DNA of 64,000 nt from contig CAVPGP010000001.1 in assembly GCA_963704025.1 (NCBI GenBank), positions 1,054,001 through 1,118,000 on the forward strand. Direction: 5' to 3'. Source of the DNA: CAVPGP01 sp963704025. Its GTDB lineage: Bacteria > Actinomycetota > Thermoleophilia > Gaiellales > Gaiellaceae. Shown here piece by piece: positions 39,345 to 47,091 of the stretch. Both the position numbers and the translations under genes were made by a program. Numbering within the stretch: position 1 is the stretch's first letter; every line of letters begins with the position of its first letter. The notes under the pieces are model-generated. The model searched no databases. It had not been told where the DNA came from and saw nothing but the letters and a program-made list of their open reading frames with translations.

Positions 39345-39629
39345 ATGTTCTCGTACATCGCACTGGTGAAGCTGACACCAGAGGGCAGGGAGAACCTCAA
39401 GAAGGCGCCGGAGTACCTCGAGAGGATCAAGATCCTGGTCGAGAAGGAGGGCGGCATTCTCGAGACGACGTTCGCGACGATGGGCCCGTGGGACTTCTTC
39501 GCGATTCTCAAGTATCCGGACATCGAGTCCGCGTTCCGCGCACACGGGAAGATCGCGATGCTCGAGGTCGTCGAGACCGAGACCTTCCCGGTGGAGGAGG
39601 TCGAGGTCTTCCTCAAGACGCTCGTCTAG
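39345..39629 (+). CDS. GYD-domain protein
   Basis: 94 residues of one ferredoxin-like alpha/beta domain: YIALVKLTPEGRENLKKAPE, then TTFATMGPWDFFAIL with the GYD-family glycine/aromatic/aspartate turn, and ETETFPVEEVEVFLKTLV. Members are related to dimeric alpha-beta barrel proteins; function is not established. A perfect GAAGGAGG lies eight bases before ATG 39345. A strong terminator follows, so it is a single-gene unit. Confidence 0.85.
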   Translation: MFSYIALVKLTPEGRENLKKAPEYLERIKILVEKEGGILETTFATMGPWDFFAILKYPDIESAFRAHGKIAMLEVVETETFPVEEVEVFLKTLV

Positions 39630-39655
39630 CTCCGTGCCCGTCGAGGGGTGCTCAC

Positions 39656-39687
39656 GAGGGGCCGCTTCGGCGGCCCCTCAGCTTTTT
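39656..39687 (+). terminator. Rho-independent terminator after the GYD gene
   Basis: A ten-base perfect stem GAGGGGCCGC / GCGGCCCCTC closed by a stable TTCG tetraloop, then AGCTTTTT. It ends the GYD transcript and also faces the convergent cupin gene at 39726. Confidence 0.93.
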
Positions 39688-39725
39688 GGCCGTCCATTCT
39701 CCGAGAGCGCTGCGCGGCGCCTGGT

Positions 39726-40166
39726 TCACTCGACGCAGGTGAGTCCGTGTCTGCGCATGACCTCGCCCAGCGCGGCGAAATCAGGCGGGCCGCCGGCCGC
39801 GGCGTCGAGGATGGCCGCAACCTCGTGGAAGTAGTCGGGGCCGAGGATACCGGGAGTGACGACCGCGAGCGCCTTTGCGTCGATGTCGTGGGTGTTGTCG
39901 AACTGGTGGACGGCTCCGCGGGGGATGCAGAGCGCCTCGCCGGGGCCGACGTCGACCGGCACGCCCTCGATCGTCCAGGTCAGCACTCCCTCGAGCCCGT
40001 AGATCGTCTCCTCGTAACCGTCGTGGCTGTGCCCGGCTGCGACCTTGGCGCCGGCCGGAACGTCGAACTCGAAGACCGCGACCGATCCTCCCGACTCCTC
40101 GCCCTCGACCAGGAACCGGATCGCCAGCGGCCCGACCTTGATCTCTTCGCGCGTGTCTGTCGCCAT
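39726..40166 (-). CDS. Cupin-domain protein
   Basis: 146 residues. A single cupin barrel with motif 1 (GHSHDGYEETIYGLEG near 45: two histidines and a glutamate) and motif 2 (PRGAVHQFDNTH near 83: one histidine). It could be a metal-binding enzyme or sensor. The C-terminal 50 residues are helical and end GLTCVE. It is divergent from a MarR-family regulator across 45 bp carrying an operator-like site, so the regulator probably controls it. Confidence 0.85.
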   Translation of the reverse strand: MATDTREEIKVGPLAIRFLVEGEESGGSVAVFEFDVPAGAKVAAGHSHDGYEETIYGLEGVLTWTIEGVPVDVGPGEALCIPRGAVHQFDNTHDIDAKALAVVTPGILGPDYFHEVAAILDAAAGGPPDFAALGEVMRRHGLTCVE

Positions 40167-40191
40167 CGCAGTGTCCTCTCTTGTCTGGGTG

Positions 40192-40243
40192 GTAAAGTGG
40201 TTTGACGATATATGACCGCGAGCAATCCGTCAAGTCATTTTAC
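40192..40243. promoter_or_regulatory. Two inverted 15-bp operator-like sites flanking the marR start
   Basis: GTAAAGTGGTTTGAC (40192-40206) and GTCAAGTCATTTTAC (40229-40243) are inverted copies matching at 11 of 15 bases, each itself roughly palindromic. The first is in the cupin-marR intergenic region and the second inside the first codons of marR. The arrangement fits autorepression and control of the divergent cupin gene by the MarR dimer. Confidence 0.65.
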
Positions 40244-40688
40244 TAACTCTGCGGCAACGGAGCAACCGTTCGGGCCGCCGCTGATCGGCGCGCTGCTGCG
40301 CATCCCCTGGGAGGCGCTGCAGCGGCACATGCTCGAGCGGCTGCACGAGCGCGGCTTCGACGACCTCGACGCGGCGCACCTGAACGTCTTCCAGTACCCC
40401 GGACCACAGGGTGCGAGGCCGACCGAACTGGCCAGTCGGTTGCGGACCAGCAAGCAGGCCCTCAACTACCTGCTCAACGAGCTCGAGCGCCTCGACTACC
40501 TCGAGCGCCGACCGGACCCCGACGACCTGCGCTCCAAGCGCGTCGCCCTCACGCCACGCGGCGCCTCCGCGATTGGCGTGATCCGCGAGGCAGTCGGCGA
40601 AGTGGAGACCGCCTGGTCGCAGCAGCTCGGCCCGGAACGCTTCGCCCAACTCCGCAACCTCCTGCTCGAGCTCAACCAGCCGGCGTAG
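40212..40688 (+). CDS. MarR-family transcription regulator
   Basis: 158 residues with a winged helix: AHLNVFQYPGPQGARPTELA, recognition helix SRLRTSKQALNYLLNELERL and wing LERRPDPDDLRSKRVALTPRG. Flanking helices form the dimer interface. Its promoter region carries two inverted operator-like sites, one inside the gene start. The ligand is unknown. It starts ATG 40212 with no strong ribosome-binding site, perhaps a nearly leaderless mRNA. Confidence 0.9.
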   Translation: MTASNPSSHFTNSAATEQPFGPPLIGALLRIPWEALQRHMLERLHERGFDDLDAAHLNVFQYPGPQGARPTELASRLRTSKQALNYLLNELERLDYLERRPDPDDLRSKRVALTPRGASAIGVIREAVGEVETAWSQQLGPERFAQLRNLLLELNQPA

Positions 40689-40713
40689 CTGCGCGCATTT
40701 CTCACCGGCGCTC

Positions 40714-42399
40714 TTACGCCCGCACCAACGGCTTGTACTTGATCCGGTGCGGCTCGAGCGCCTCGGGGCCGCGCGTCTCGCGCACCCAGTCGGCGTACTC
40801 GCCCCACGTCCCCTCGAACCACGTCGCCTGCGAGTCGCCCTCGAACGCGAGGATGTGGGTGGCCACGCGGTCGAGGAACCAGCGGTCGTGCGTGATCACG
40901 ACGGCGCAGCCGGCGAAGTCGAGCAACGCCTCCTCGAGCGCACGGAGCGTGTCGACGTCGAGGTCGTTCGTCGGCTCGTCCAGGAGCAGGACGTTGCCGC
41001 CCGAGCGGAGCAGCTTCGCCAGATGGACGCGGTTCCGCTCGCCGCCCGAGAGGTCGCCGACCCGCTTCTGCTGGTCGGAGCCCCGGAAGTTGAACCACGA
41101 CGTGTACTGGCGCGAGTTCACCTCGCGCTTGCCGAGCTCGATCGTGTCGAGCCCGCCGGAGATCTCCTTCCAGACGGTGCTCTTCGGGTCGAGCCCGCCG
41201 CGCGACTGGTCGACGTACGCCAGCTGCACCGTCTCGCCGATCCGCAGCGTCCCGCCGTCCGGCGCCTCCTCGCCGGCGATCATCCGGAAGAGGGTGGTCT
41301 TGCCGGCGCCGTTCGGGCCGATCACGCCCACGATCCCCGCCGGCGGGAGCGAGAACGAGAGCTCCTCGACGAGCAGCCGGTCGCCGTAGCCCTTCCTGAC
41401 GCCCTCGGCCTCGATCACGACGTCGCCGAGGCGCGGGCCGGGTGGGATGTGGATCTCGACCCGGTCGAGCCTGACGGTCTCCTCTTCGGCGAAGAGCTTC
41501 TCGTACGCGCCGAGGCGCGCCTTCGACTTCGCGTGGCGCGCGCGCGGGCTCATCCGGACCCACTCGAGCTCGCGGGCGAGCGTGCGCCGGCGCGCGGACT
41601 CCTGCTTCTCCTCGTGCGCGAGCCGCTCCTGCTTCTGCTCCAGCCACGACGAGTAGTTGCCCTGGAAGGGGATGCCACGGCCGCGGTCGAGCTCGAGGAT
41701 CCATCCGGCGACGTTGTCGAGGAAGTAGCGGTCGTGCGTGACGGCGACGACGGTGCCCTTGTAGTCGGCGAGGAACCGCTCGAGCCAGGCGACCGACTCC
41801 GCGTCGAGGTGGTTCGTCGGCTCGTCGAGCAACAGCAGGTCGGGTGCCGAGAGCAGCAGCCGGCAGAGGGCGACGCGGCGGCGCTCGCCGCCGGAGAGCG
41901 TCGTCACGTGGCGGTCGCCCTCCGGCAGCCGCAGTGCGTCCATGGCGTGGTCGAGCTCGGCGTCCAGCTGCCACGCGTCGCGCCGGTCGATCTGATCCTG
42001 CACCTCGGCCTGCTCGACCAGCAGCGCGTCGTAGTCGGCGTCAGGCGCGGCGAACTTCGCGGAGATCTCGTTGAAGCGGTCGAGGAGGTCACGCAGCTGG
42101 CGCACGCCGTCCTCGACGTTCTCGCGCACGGTCCTCGACTCGTCGAGCTCGGGCTCCTGGAGGAGGATGCCGCGCGTCGCATTCGGCGCCGGCTCCGCGA
42201 CGCCGCTCGACGGCTCCTCGAGGCCGGCCATGATCTTGAGCAGCGTCGACTTGCCCGCCCCGTTCGGGCCGAGGACGCCGATCTTCGCGCCGGGCAGGAA
42301 CGACAGCGAGATGTTGGCCAGCACCTGCCGGTCCGGGCCGTAGAACTTGTCGGCCCGGTACATGGTGAAGATGTAGTCGCTGCTCACGGCCTCGACCAT
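40714..42399 (-). CDS. ettA: ABC-F translation factor EttA
   Basis: 561 residues with two ABC ATPase modules and no membrane part. It has the EttA start SSDYIFTMYRADKFYGPDRQ, Walker A GPNGAGKST and GPNGAGKTT, signatures LSGGERRR and LSGGERNR, and Walker B LLLLDEPTNHLD and LLLDEPTNDLD. The P-site interaction linker between modules (about 245-320) and the arm (about 95-135) are present. It binds the ribosomal E site and throttles initiation by ATP level. ATG 42399 is one start; GTG 42386 matches the family N-terminus better. It is divergent from the methyltransferase gene. Confidence 0.93.
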   Translation of the reverse strand: MVEAVSSDYIFTMYRADKFYGPDRQVLANISLSFLPGAKIGVLGPNGAGKSTLLKIMAGLEEPSSGVAEPAPNATRGILLQEPELDESRTVRENVEDGVRQLRDLLDRFNEISAKFAAPDADYDALLVEQAEVQDQIDRRDAWQLDAELDHAMDALRLPEGDRHVTTLSGGERRRVALCRLLLSAPDLLLLDEPTNHLDAESVAWLERFLADYKGTVVAVTHDRYFLDNVAGWILELDRGRGIPFQGNYSSWLEQKQERLAHEEKQESARRRTLARELEWVRMSPRARHAKSKARLGAYEKLFAEEETVRLDRVEIHIPPGPRLGDVVIEAEGVRKGYGDRLLVEELSFSLPPAGIVGVIGPNGAGKTTLFRMIAGEEAPDGGTLRIGETVQLAYVDQSRGGLDPKSTVWKEISGGLDTIELGKREVNSRQYTSWFNFRGSDQQKRVGDLSGGERNRVHLAKLLRSGGNVLLLDEPTNDLDVDTLRALEEALLDFAGCAVVITHDRWFLDRVATHILAFEGDSQATWFEGTWGEYADWVRETRGPEALEPHRIKYKPLVRA

Positions 42400-42426
42400 A
42401 GCGGCAAGGAGGCGTACGCTCGTCGG

Positions 42427-43062
42427 GTGAACTGCTGCTCGGGCGCGCACGCGGAGATGTTCGACGAGCGCATCGCGCGCCGCGACCTCCGCCGGTACCG
42501 GCGCAAGGGCCTCGACCGGCCTGGCCGCCGCCTCGTCGAGATGCTGCGCGGGCGCGGCGTGGAGGGCAAGACGGTGCTCGAGATCGGCGGCGGGATCGGG
42601 GCGCCGCAGGTGGAGTTGCTGCAGGCCGGAGCCGCGCGGGCGACGAACGTGGAGATCTCGCCCTCGTACGAGCCGGCGGCGCGCGAACTGCTGGAGGAAC
42701 GTGCGGTCGCGGATCGAGTCGAGCGCCTGTTCGGAGACGTCGCACGCGATGCGGAGCTGGCACCCGCGGCGGACGTCGTACTGCTCAACCGCGTCGTCTG
42801 CTGCTACCCGGACGCCGACGCGCTGATGCGCGCGGTCTCCAATCGGGCCGCGTCGGCGATCGTGCTTAGCTTCCCACCCGACATCTGGCCCGCCCGACTG
42901 CTGAACGGCGCAGCCAACCTCTGGCAGCGGTTGGCGCGGCGCTCCTTTCGTAGTTACGTCCACTCGCAAAGCGCGATCCTGGCGCCGCCGCTCGCGCGGG
43001 GCTTCCGCGTCGACGAGGTCGGGCGGGCGGGGATCTGGCGGGTCGTCGCCCTCGTCCGCTGA
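42427..43062 (+). CDS. SAM-dependent methyltransferase
   Basis: 211 residues. The SAM-binding glycine motif is VLEIGGGIGAPQVEL near 53, then NVEISPSYEPAAREL and DVVLLNRVVCCYPD near 120. The N-terminus starts NCCSGAHAEMFDERIARRDL. An RLLNGAANLWQRL helix near 165 and a C-terminal strand complete a class I fold resembling Mg-protoporphyrin or small-molecule methyltransferases. Substrate unknown. GTG 42427 is used, with AAGGAGG 19 bases upstream. The 23-bp gap to sufS suggests cotranscription. Confidence 0.8.
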   Translation: MNCCSGAHAEMFDERIARRDLRRYRRKGLDRPGRRLVEMLRGRGVEGKTVLEIGGGIGAPQVELLQAGAARATNVEISPSYEPAARELLEERAVADRVERLFGDVARDAELAPAADVVLLNRVVCCYPDADALMRAVSNRAASAIVLSFPPDIWPARLLNGAANLWQRLARRSFRSYVHSQSAILAPPLARGFRVDEVGRAGIWRVVALVR

Positions 43063-43085
43063 CCCTGCCCCGGTACGATGGCCGC

Positions 43086-44330
43086 GTGGCCGTCGCACAC
43101 GAGCAGAAGCTCGACTCGAGGAAGCTCCGCGCGGACTTTCCGATCTTCGAGCACCCGATCCACGGGAAGCCGCTGGCGTATCTCGACTCCGCCTCGTCGA
43201 CCCAGAAGCCGCGGCAGGTGCTGGACACGCTGCGCGACTTCTACGAGACGTCGTACGCCAACGTGCACCGCGGCGTCTACGACCTCGCCGCCCGGTCGAC
43301 CGCGGGCTACGAGGGTGCGCGCGAGAAGGTCCGCGCGTTCGTGAACGCCGAGAGCACGCGCGAGATCATCTTCACGCGCAGCGCGACCGAGGCGCTCAAC
43401 CTCGTCGCGTACGCGTGGGGCCTCGACAACCTCGGCCCGGGCGACCTCGTCGTCGTCACCGAGCTCGAGCACCACTCGAACTTCGTCCCGTGGCAGTACA
43501 TCGCGAAGCGGACCGGCGCCACGTTCCGGGCGATACCGATCGACGACAACGGCGAGCTGCAGCTCGACGAGCTCGACGCGATCGCCTCCGGGGGGAACGT
43601 CAAGGTCGTGGCGAACAACCTGATCTCGAATTCGCTCGGCACCATCAACCCCGTCGAGAAGCTCGCCGCCTGGGCGCACGAGCAGGGTGCGATCATGGTC
43701 GTCGACGCCGCGCAGGCAGCGCCCCATCGCACCGTCGACGTGCAGGCGCTCGGTTGCGACTTTCTCGCCTTCTCCTCTCACAAGCTCTGTGGGCCGAGCG
43801 GGGTGGGCGCGCTCTGGGGGCGCAAGGGGCTGCTGGAGGAGATGAGCCCGTTCAACCTGGGCGGGGAGATGATCCGCTCGGTGAAGCTCGAGGGGACGAC
43901 CTGGAACGAGCTGCCGTACAAGTTCGAGGCCGGCACACCCGCGATCGCCGAGGCGGTCGGCTTCGGCGCCGCGCTCGACTACGTCTCCGCGGCCGGGCTC
44001 GATGCCATCGAGCGACACGAGCACGAGCTGGTCGAGTACGCCATGAATCGCCTGCAGGAGGTGCCGCGCCTTCGCGTCTTCGGGCCGCCGCCCGACCGCC
44101 GCGCCGGGATCATCTCCTTCGACGTCGAGGGCATCCACCCGCACGACGTCGCGCAGGTGCTCGACTGGGAGGGCGTCGCCGTCCGTGCGGGCCATCACTG
44201 CACGCAGCCGCTGATGACGCGCCTCGGCGTCGCCGCGACGTCGCGCGCGAGCTTCTACCTCTACACCGTGCCGGAGGAGATCGACCGGCTGATCGACGGG
44301 CTGCTCAAGGTCAGGCAGGTGTTCGGATGA
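43086..44330 (+). CDS. sufS: Cysteine desulfurase SufS
   Basis: 414 residues, a PLP enzyme that takes sulfur from cysteine for Fe-S clusters. Features are the N-terminal LDSASSTQKPRQVL, ELEHHSNFVPWQ near 120, DAAQAAPH near 208, the PLP lysine in AFSSHKLCGPSGVG near 227 and the active cysteine in VRAGHHCTQPLM near 372. The usual GHK is SHK here. It starts GTG 43086. Its partner sufU follows after a 73-bp gap holding a hairpin. The sufCBD genes are 16 kb away, so the SUF system is split over two loci. Confidence 0.94.
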   Translation: MAVAHEQKLDSRKLRADFPIFEHPIHGKPLAYLDSASSTQKPRQVLDTLRDFYETSYANVHRGVYDLAARSTAGYEGAREKVRAFVNAESTREIIFTRSATEALNLVAYAWGLDNLGPGDLVVVTELEHHSNFVPWQYIAKRTGATFRAIPIDDNGELQLDELDAIASGGNVKVVANNLISNSLGTINPVEKLAAWAHEQGAIMVVDAAQAAPHRTVDVQALGCDFLAFSSHKLCGPSGVGALWGRKGLLEEMSPFNLGGEMIRSVKLEGTTWNELPYKFEAGTPAIAEAVGFGAALDYVSAAGLDAIERHEHELVEYAMNRLQEVPRLRVFGPPPDRRAGIISFDVEGIHPHDVAQVLDWEGVAVRAGHHCTQPLMTRLGVAATSRASFYLYTVPEEIDRLIDGLLKVRQVFG

Positions 44331-44354
44331 GTCCCAGGTTCCGCGGGGTCAGCG

Positions 44355-44390
44355 TTTCGCGGAGCCCCGCTCCGCGGGGCGGGAGCGAAA
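44355..44390. repeat. Hairpin between sufS and sufU
   Basis: TTTCGC (44355-44360) pairs with GCGAAA (44385-44390), and GCCCCGC (44364-44370) with GCGGGGC (44374-44380) around a TCC loop, with a small internal bulge. No U-run follows. Probably an mRNA stem-loop adjusting the ratio of SufS to SufU. Confidence 0.7.
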
Positions 44391-44403
44391 GGCGGCCAGG
44401 GGC

Positions 44404-44844
44404 GTGAGCGAGTTCGACCAGCTTTACCGCGAGGTCATCCTCGACCACTACAAGAATCCCCGCGGGCACGGTGCGCTCGCGGAGGCGGACGCGCACGCGG
44501 AAGGGCAGAATCCGCTCTGCGGCGACGAGGTCTCCATCTCGGTGAAGTTCGCCGACGACGGGGACACGATCGAGGAGATCGGCTTCGAAGGGCGCGGCTG
44601 CGCGATTTCGCAGGCGGCGACCTCGATGCTGACCGAGATGGTGCAGGGCCGGAAGGCGAGCGAGGTCGCGACGCTCCCCAAGGAGGAGCTGCTCGAGGAG
44701 ATCGGCATCCCCTTGACGCCGGTGCGGATGAAGTGCGCGATCCTCGGGCTGGGAGTGCTCAAGGTTGCGCTCCATCGTGCGAAGGGGACGCCGCTGCCGG
44801 AGGAGTGGGCGACGCTCGCGAACGAGCTCAAGCTCGAGGACTAG
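44404..44844 (+). CDS. sufU: Fe-S scaffold / sulfur acceptor SufU
   Basis: 146 residues. IscU-like fold with three zinc/sulfur cysteines: NPLCGDE near 38, GRGCAIS near 63 and MKCAIL near 114, and the SufU-type insertion between the second and third. It accepts sulfur from SufS. It starts GTG 44404 (SEFDQLYREVILDHY). The stop TAG is the outer edge of a 172-bp imperfect palindrome that fills the gap to the Rieske gene. Confidence 0.94.
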   Translation: MSEFDQLYREVILDHYKNPRGHGALAEADAHAEGQNPLCGDEVSISVKFADDGDTIEEIGFEGRGCAISQAATSMLTEMVQGRKASEVATLPKEELLEEIGIPLTPVRMKCAILGLGVLKVALHRAKGTPLPEEWATLANELKLED

Positions 44845-45012
44845 ATGATTGATTCCGAACTCACGCACTCCCGGCTGGGGGCCTGCACGCGGCACATCGT
44901 GGCCGCCTCGCCCACCGCCAAGGCGGCCCAGCCTTGGTCGGCGATCGAGTCGATCACGCTGCTTCGTGCAAGCCCTCCCCGGAAGCACGGCAGTCCGGAA
45001 TCAATCATCTAG
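44841..45012. repeat. 172-bp imperfect palindromic element filling the sufU-Rieske gap
   Basis: The outer 21 bases of each side (44841-44861 and 44992-45012) are inverted copies with one mismatch, starting CTAGATGATTGATTCCG. Similarity continues inward to about 50 bases at roughly 75 percent, with CCGG and TGCACG blocks in common. A second inverted pair, GGCCGCCT / AGGCGGCC, lies near the centre. The left edge contains the sufU stop and the right edge the GTG of the next gene. A similar-sized element lies at 54990-55157. It could be a small mobile palindrome or an RNA stem controlling the Rieske gene. Confidence 0.75.
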
Positions 45013-45326
45013 TGGCCGAGATCGAGGTCGCGCGGCTCGAGGACTTTCCGCCCGGGTCGGTGAAGATCGTCCTGACAGCGTCGATCTCGATCGGCGTCTA
45101 CAACTGCAACGGCGAGCTCTACGCCCTCGAGGACCGCTGCTCGCACGACGACGGGCCTCTCTGCGAGGGCGACTGGGACCGGGACAGCTGCACCGTCGTC
45201 TGCCCTCGGCACGGCTCCAACTTCGACCTGCGCACGGGCCGGCCGCTGACGCTTCCCGCCTACGAGCCGGTGGCGACGTACCCGGTCAAGGTCGAGGACG
45301 GGCTGGTGAAGGTCGTTGTCGTCTGA
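45012..45326 (+). CDS. Rieske-type [2Fe-2S] ferredoxin
   Basis: 104 residues. The cluster ligands are C-x-H in DRCSHDDGPL near 42 and C-x2-H in VVCPRHGSNFDL near 63, as in small soluble Rieske ferredoxins of dioxygenase or nitrite reductase (NirD) type. No membrane helix is present. It starts GTG 45012, at the very end of the upstream palindrome, with no free ribosome-binding site. Its place after sufS-sufU suggests it is a client or partner of the SUF system. The stop overlaps the TTG of the next gene. Confidence 0.88.
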   Translation: MAEIEVARLEDFPPGSVKIVLTASISIGVYNCNGELYALEDRCSHDDGPLCEGDWDRDSCTVVCPRHGSNFDLRTGRPLTLPAYEPVATYPVKVEDGLVKVVVV

Positions 45327-45903
45327 GCCGGTCCGCTGCTGGCAGACGGCCGATCCCGCCTATCAGGCCTACCACGACGAGGAGTGGGGCCGCCCCGTCC
45401 GCGACGAGCGCGGCGTCTACGAGCGGCTTTGCCTCGAGGGCTTCCAGTCCGGCCTCTCGTGGCTGACGATCCTCCGTAAGCGCGAGAGCTTCCGCGCCGC
45501 GTTCGCCGGCTTCGACGCTGATCGCGTCGCGCGCTTCGGACCGCGCGACGTCGAACGGCTGCTCGGCGACGCCGGCATCGTCCGGCACCGCGGCAAGATC
45601 GAGGCCGCGATCGCGAACGCGAAGGCGACCCTTCAGCTGCGCAAGGACGGGACGCCGCTGCACGAGCTCTTCTGGTCCTTCCGGCCCGAGCCGCGGCCGC
45701 CGGTCGAGTCGATCCACGACCTGCCGGCGCAGACGGACGAGTCGAAGGGCCTCTCGAAGCGGCTCAAGCAGGTCGGCTTCCGCTTCGTCGGCCCGACGAC
45801 CGTCTACGCGGCGATGCAGGCGTGCGGCGTCGTCAACGACCACATCGCCGGCTGCTTCGTGCGCGCCGAGGTCGAGCGGAGCCTCACGAGCGTCGAACGC
45901 TGA
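45316..45903 (+). CDS. tag: DNA-3-methyladenine glycosylase I (Tag)
   Basis: 195 residues, base-excision repair of 3-methyladenine. Family marks are the N-terminal RCWQTADPAYQAYHDEEWG (Zn-binding C and H), LSWLTILRKRESFRAAFAGF near 45 and the C-terminal FRFVGPTTVYAAMQACGVVN with H-x9-C (HIAGCF). It starts TTG 45316, overlapping the Rieske stop, so it is coupled. The 3' end overlaps the convergent secreted-protein gene by 20 bases. Confidence 0.92.
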   Translation: MSSEPVRCWQTADPAYQAYHDEEWGRPVRDERGVYERLCLEGFQSGLSWLTILRKRESFRAAFAGFDADRVARFGPRDVERLLGDAGIVRHRGKIEAAIANAKATLQLRKDGTPLHELFWSFRPEPRPPVESIHDLPAQTDESKGLSKRLKQVGFRFVGPTTVYAAMQACGVVNDHIAGCFVRAEVERSLTSVER

Positions 45904-46573
45904 CGAGGGTCAGCCGTTCGTCGCCGCCCCTGACGGTCTGCTCCTTGACCATACCGACGCCCCGCACGTAGAGCTTGTGGTCGACGACGCCCGGCTCGAG
46001 CGGCGTCCACTCCCTCGTCAGCAGCGCCCGCTTCGAGCTGGCGGCCGGCGTCGAGACGGCCGCTCGCAGGCTGACGACTCGGAACCGGTCCTCGGCGTGG
46101 CCGGGATAGAACTCCTGGGAGAGCGTCTGCCCCACCCACGGGTGCGCGGGCATGTAGATGCCGGCCTTTGCTCCGTCGACCCCGGCCTGCCACGTGCCTT
46201 CGGTGCTCGTCACCTTGCCGTTTGCGTCGAGCTCGGCCGTCTGCTCGCCGAAGTACCAGACGTTCCCGCGGCGATCCTGCGCGTACCAGTCGGTCGTCCG
46301 CTCGGCCAGGCGGCCGCCGAGGTAGAGCCGGTCCTCGACCACCGTGCAACGGGCGCCCTGGATCAGCTTCGTCCGGGCCGTCACGGTCACGACGTCGCGT
46401 GCTCGGCGACTTTCCTTGACCCCGCGGTAGGCGAACGTCGTCCCGGGCAGGAGCGGGAACCACGGGTTGTCGACCTGCGGCGCGAACGCACTCGGCGGCG
46501 GGGCCGCGCCGGCCGGGGCCCCCAGCCCGAGAACGGTCAGCAGCACCGCGAGCACGCGTGTCCTCCAGCTCAT
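45884..46573 (-). CDS. Secreted protein of unknown function
   Basis: 229 residues with a Sec signal (RVLAVLLTVLGLGAPAGAA). The mature region is beta-rich: NPWFPLLPGTTFAYRG near 36, DWYAQDRRGNVWYFGEQ near 95, EGTWQAGVDGAKAGIYMP and VVDHKLYVRGVGMVKEQ. This layout matches a conserved exported family seen in actinobacteria, with no known activity. It lies 58 bp downstream of the PepSY gene on the same strand and may be cotranscribed with it. Confidence 0.6.
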   Translation of the reverse strand: MSWRTRVLAVLLTVLGLGAPAGAAPPPSAFAPQVDNPWFPLLPGTTFAYRGVKESRRARDVVTVTARTKLIQGARCTVVEDRLYLGGRLAERTTDWYAQDRRGNVWYFGEQTAELDANGKVTSTEGTWQAGVDGAKAGIYMPAHPWVGQTLSQEFYPGHAEDRFRVVSLRAAVSTPAASSKRALLTREWTPLEPGVVDHKLYVRGVGMVKEQTVRGGDERLTLVSVRRS

Positions 46574-46631
46574 CTGCGTCCTCCTGGAAGCGCCGAGAGA
46601 GCCGAGAGCCGGCTCCCTCCGCTGGGCGCTC

Positions 46632-46973
46632 CTAGCTCTGCGGATCGATCGAGACCACGCTGCCGCTGGCTGCGTCGACGCTGACCTCGCGGTCGCCGAC
46701 GTCCACCACGTACTGGACGCTCGCGCCGCGCTGCTTCAGGTCGACCTGTCCGAGCTGGCCGCTCTTGGCGCGTTCCGCCGCGGCGACCGCCTGGGCGAGG
46801 CTGATCCGGGTCTGCGACTGGAGCTCCTTGCCGTCGTCGAGGCTGCCGGGCTTGACGGCGTGGCCGTCGTCCCAGATCAGGCCGCCTCCGCCTCCGAAGG
46901 CATAGGTCCCGCCGGCGAGCGCGAGGACGGCTGCGAGTGCTGCGATCAGCGCGGTGCGCTTCTTCATGGTCAT
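46632..46973 (-). CDS. Secreted PepSY-domain protein
   Basis: 113 residues. A Sec signal or N-terminal helix (ALIAALAAVLALAGGTYA) is followed by one PepSY domain (ISLAQAVAAAERAKSGQLGQ, then VQYVVDVGDREVSVDAASGS). PepSY proteins bind or inhibit at the cell surface and are often targets or modulators of two-component systems. It is divergent from the OmpR-type pair at 47092-48971 across a region with CTCTCA repeats, so it is probably regulated by them. Confidence 0.8.
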   Translation of the reverse strand: MTMKKRTALIAALAAVLALAGGTYAFGGGGGLIWDDGHAVKPGSLDDGKELQSQTRISLAQAVAAAERAKSGQLGQVDLKQRGASVQYVVDVGDREVSVDAASGSVVSIDPQS

Positions 46974-47027
46974 CCTCCTCCGAGTCTGCTGGATCTGTGA
47001 CTGCGAGGCTAGGGCCCGGGCCTGAAG

Positions 47028-47076
47028 CGCCTGTGAGAGCGGCGGAGCCGTCTCTCATCTCGCTCTCACGCAGGCG
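47028..47076. promoter_or_regulatory. Repeats between the PepSY gene and the two-component operon
   Basis: CGCCTGTGAGAGCG (47028-47041) and CGCTCTCACGCAGGCG (47061-47076) are inverted copies, the second with two extra bases. In addition CTCTCAT and CTCTCAC repeat with an 11-base period (47052, 47063), the spacing expected for tandem binding by an OmpR-family regulator. Probably the autoregulatory and pepSY control site. Confidence 0.6.
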
Positions 47077-47091
47077 AGCGATCATGTGGCG

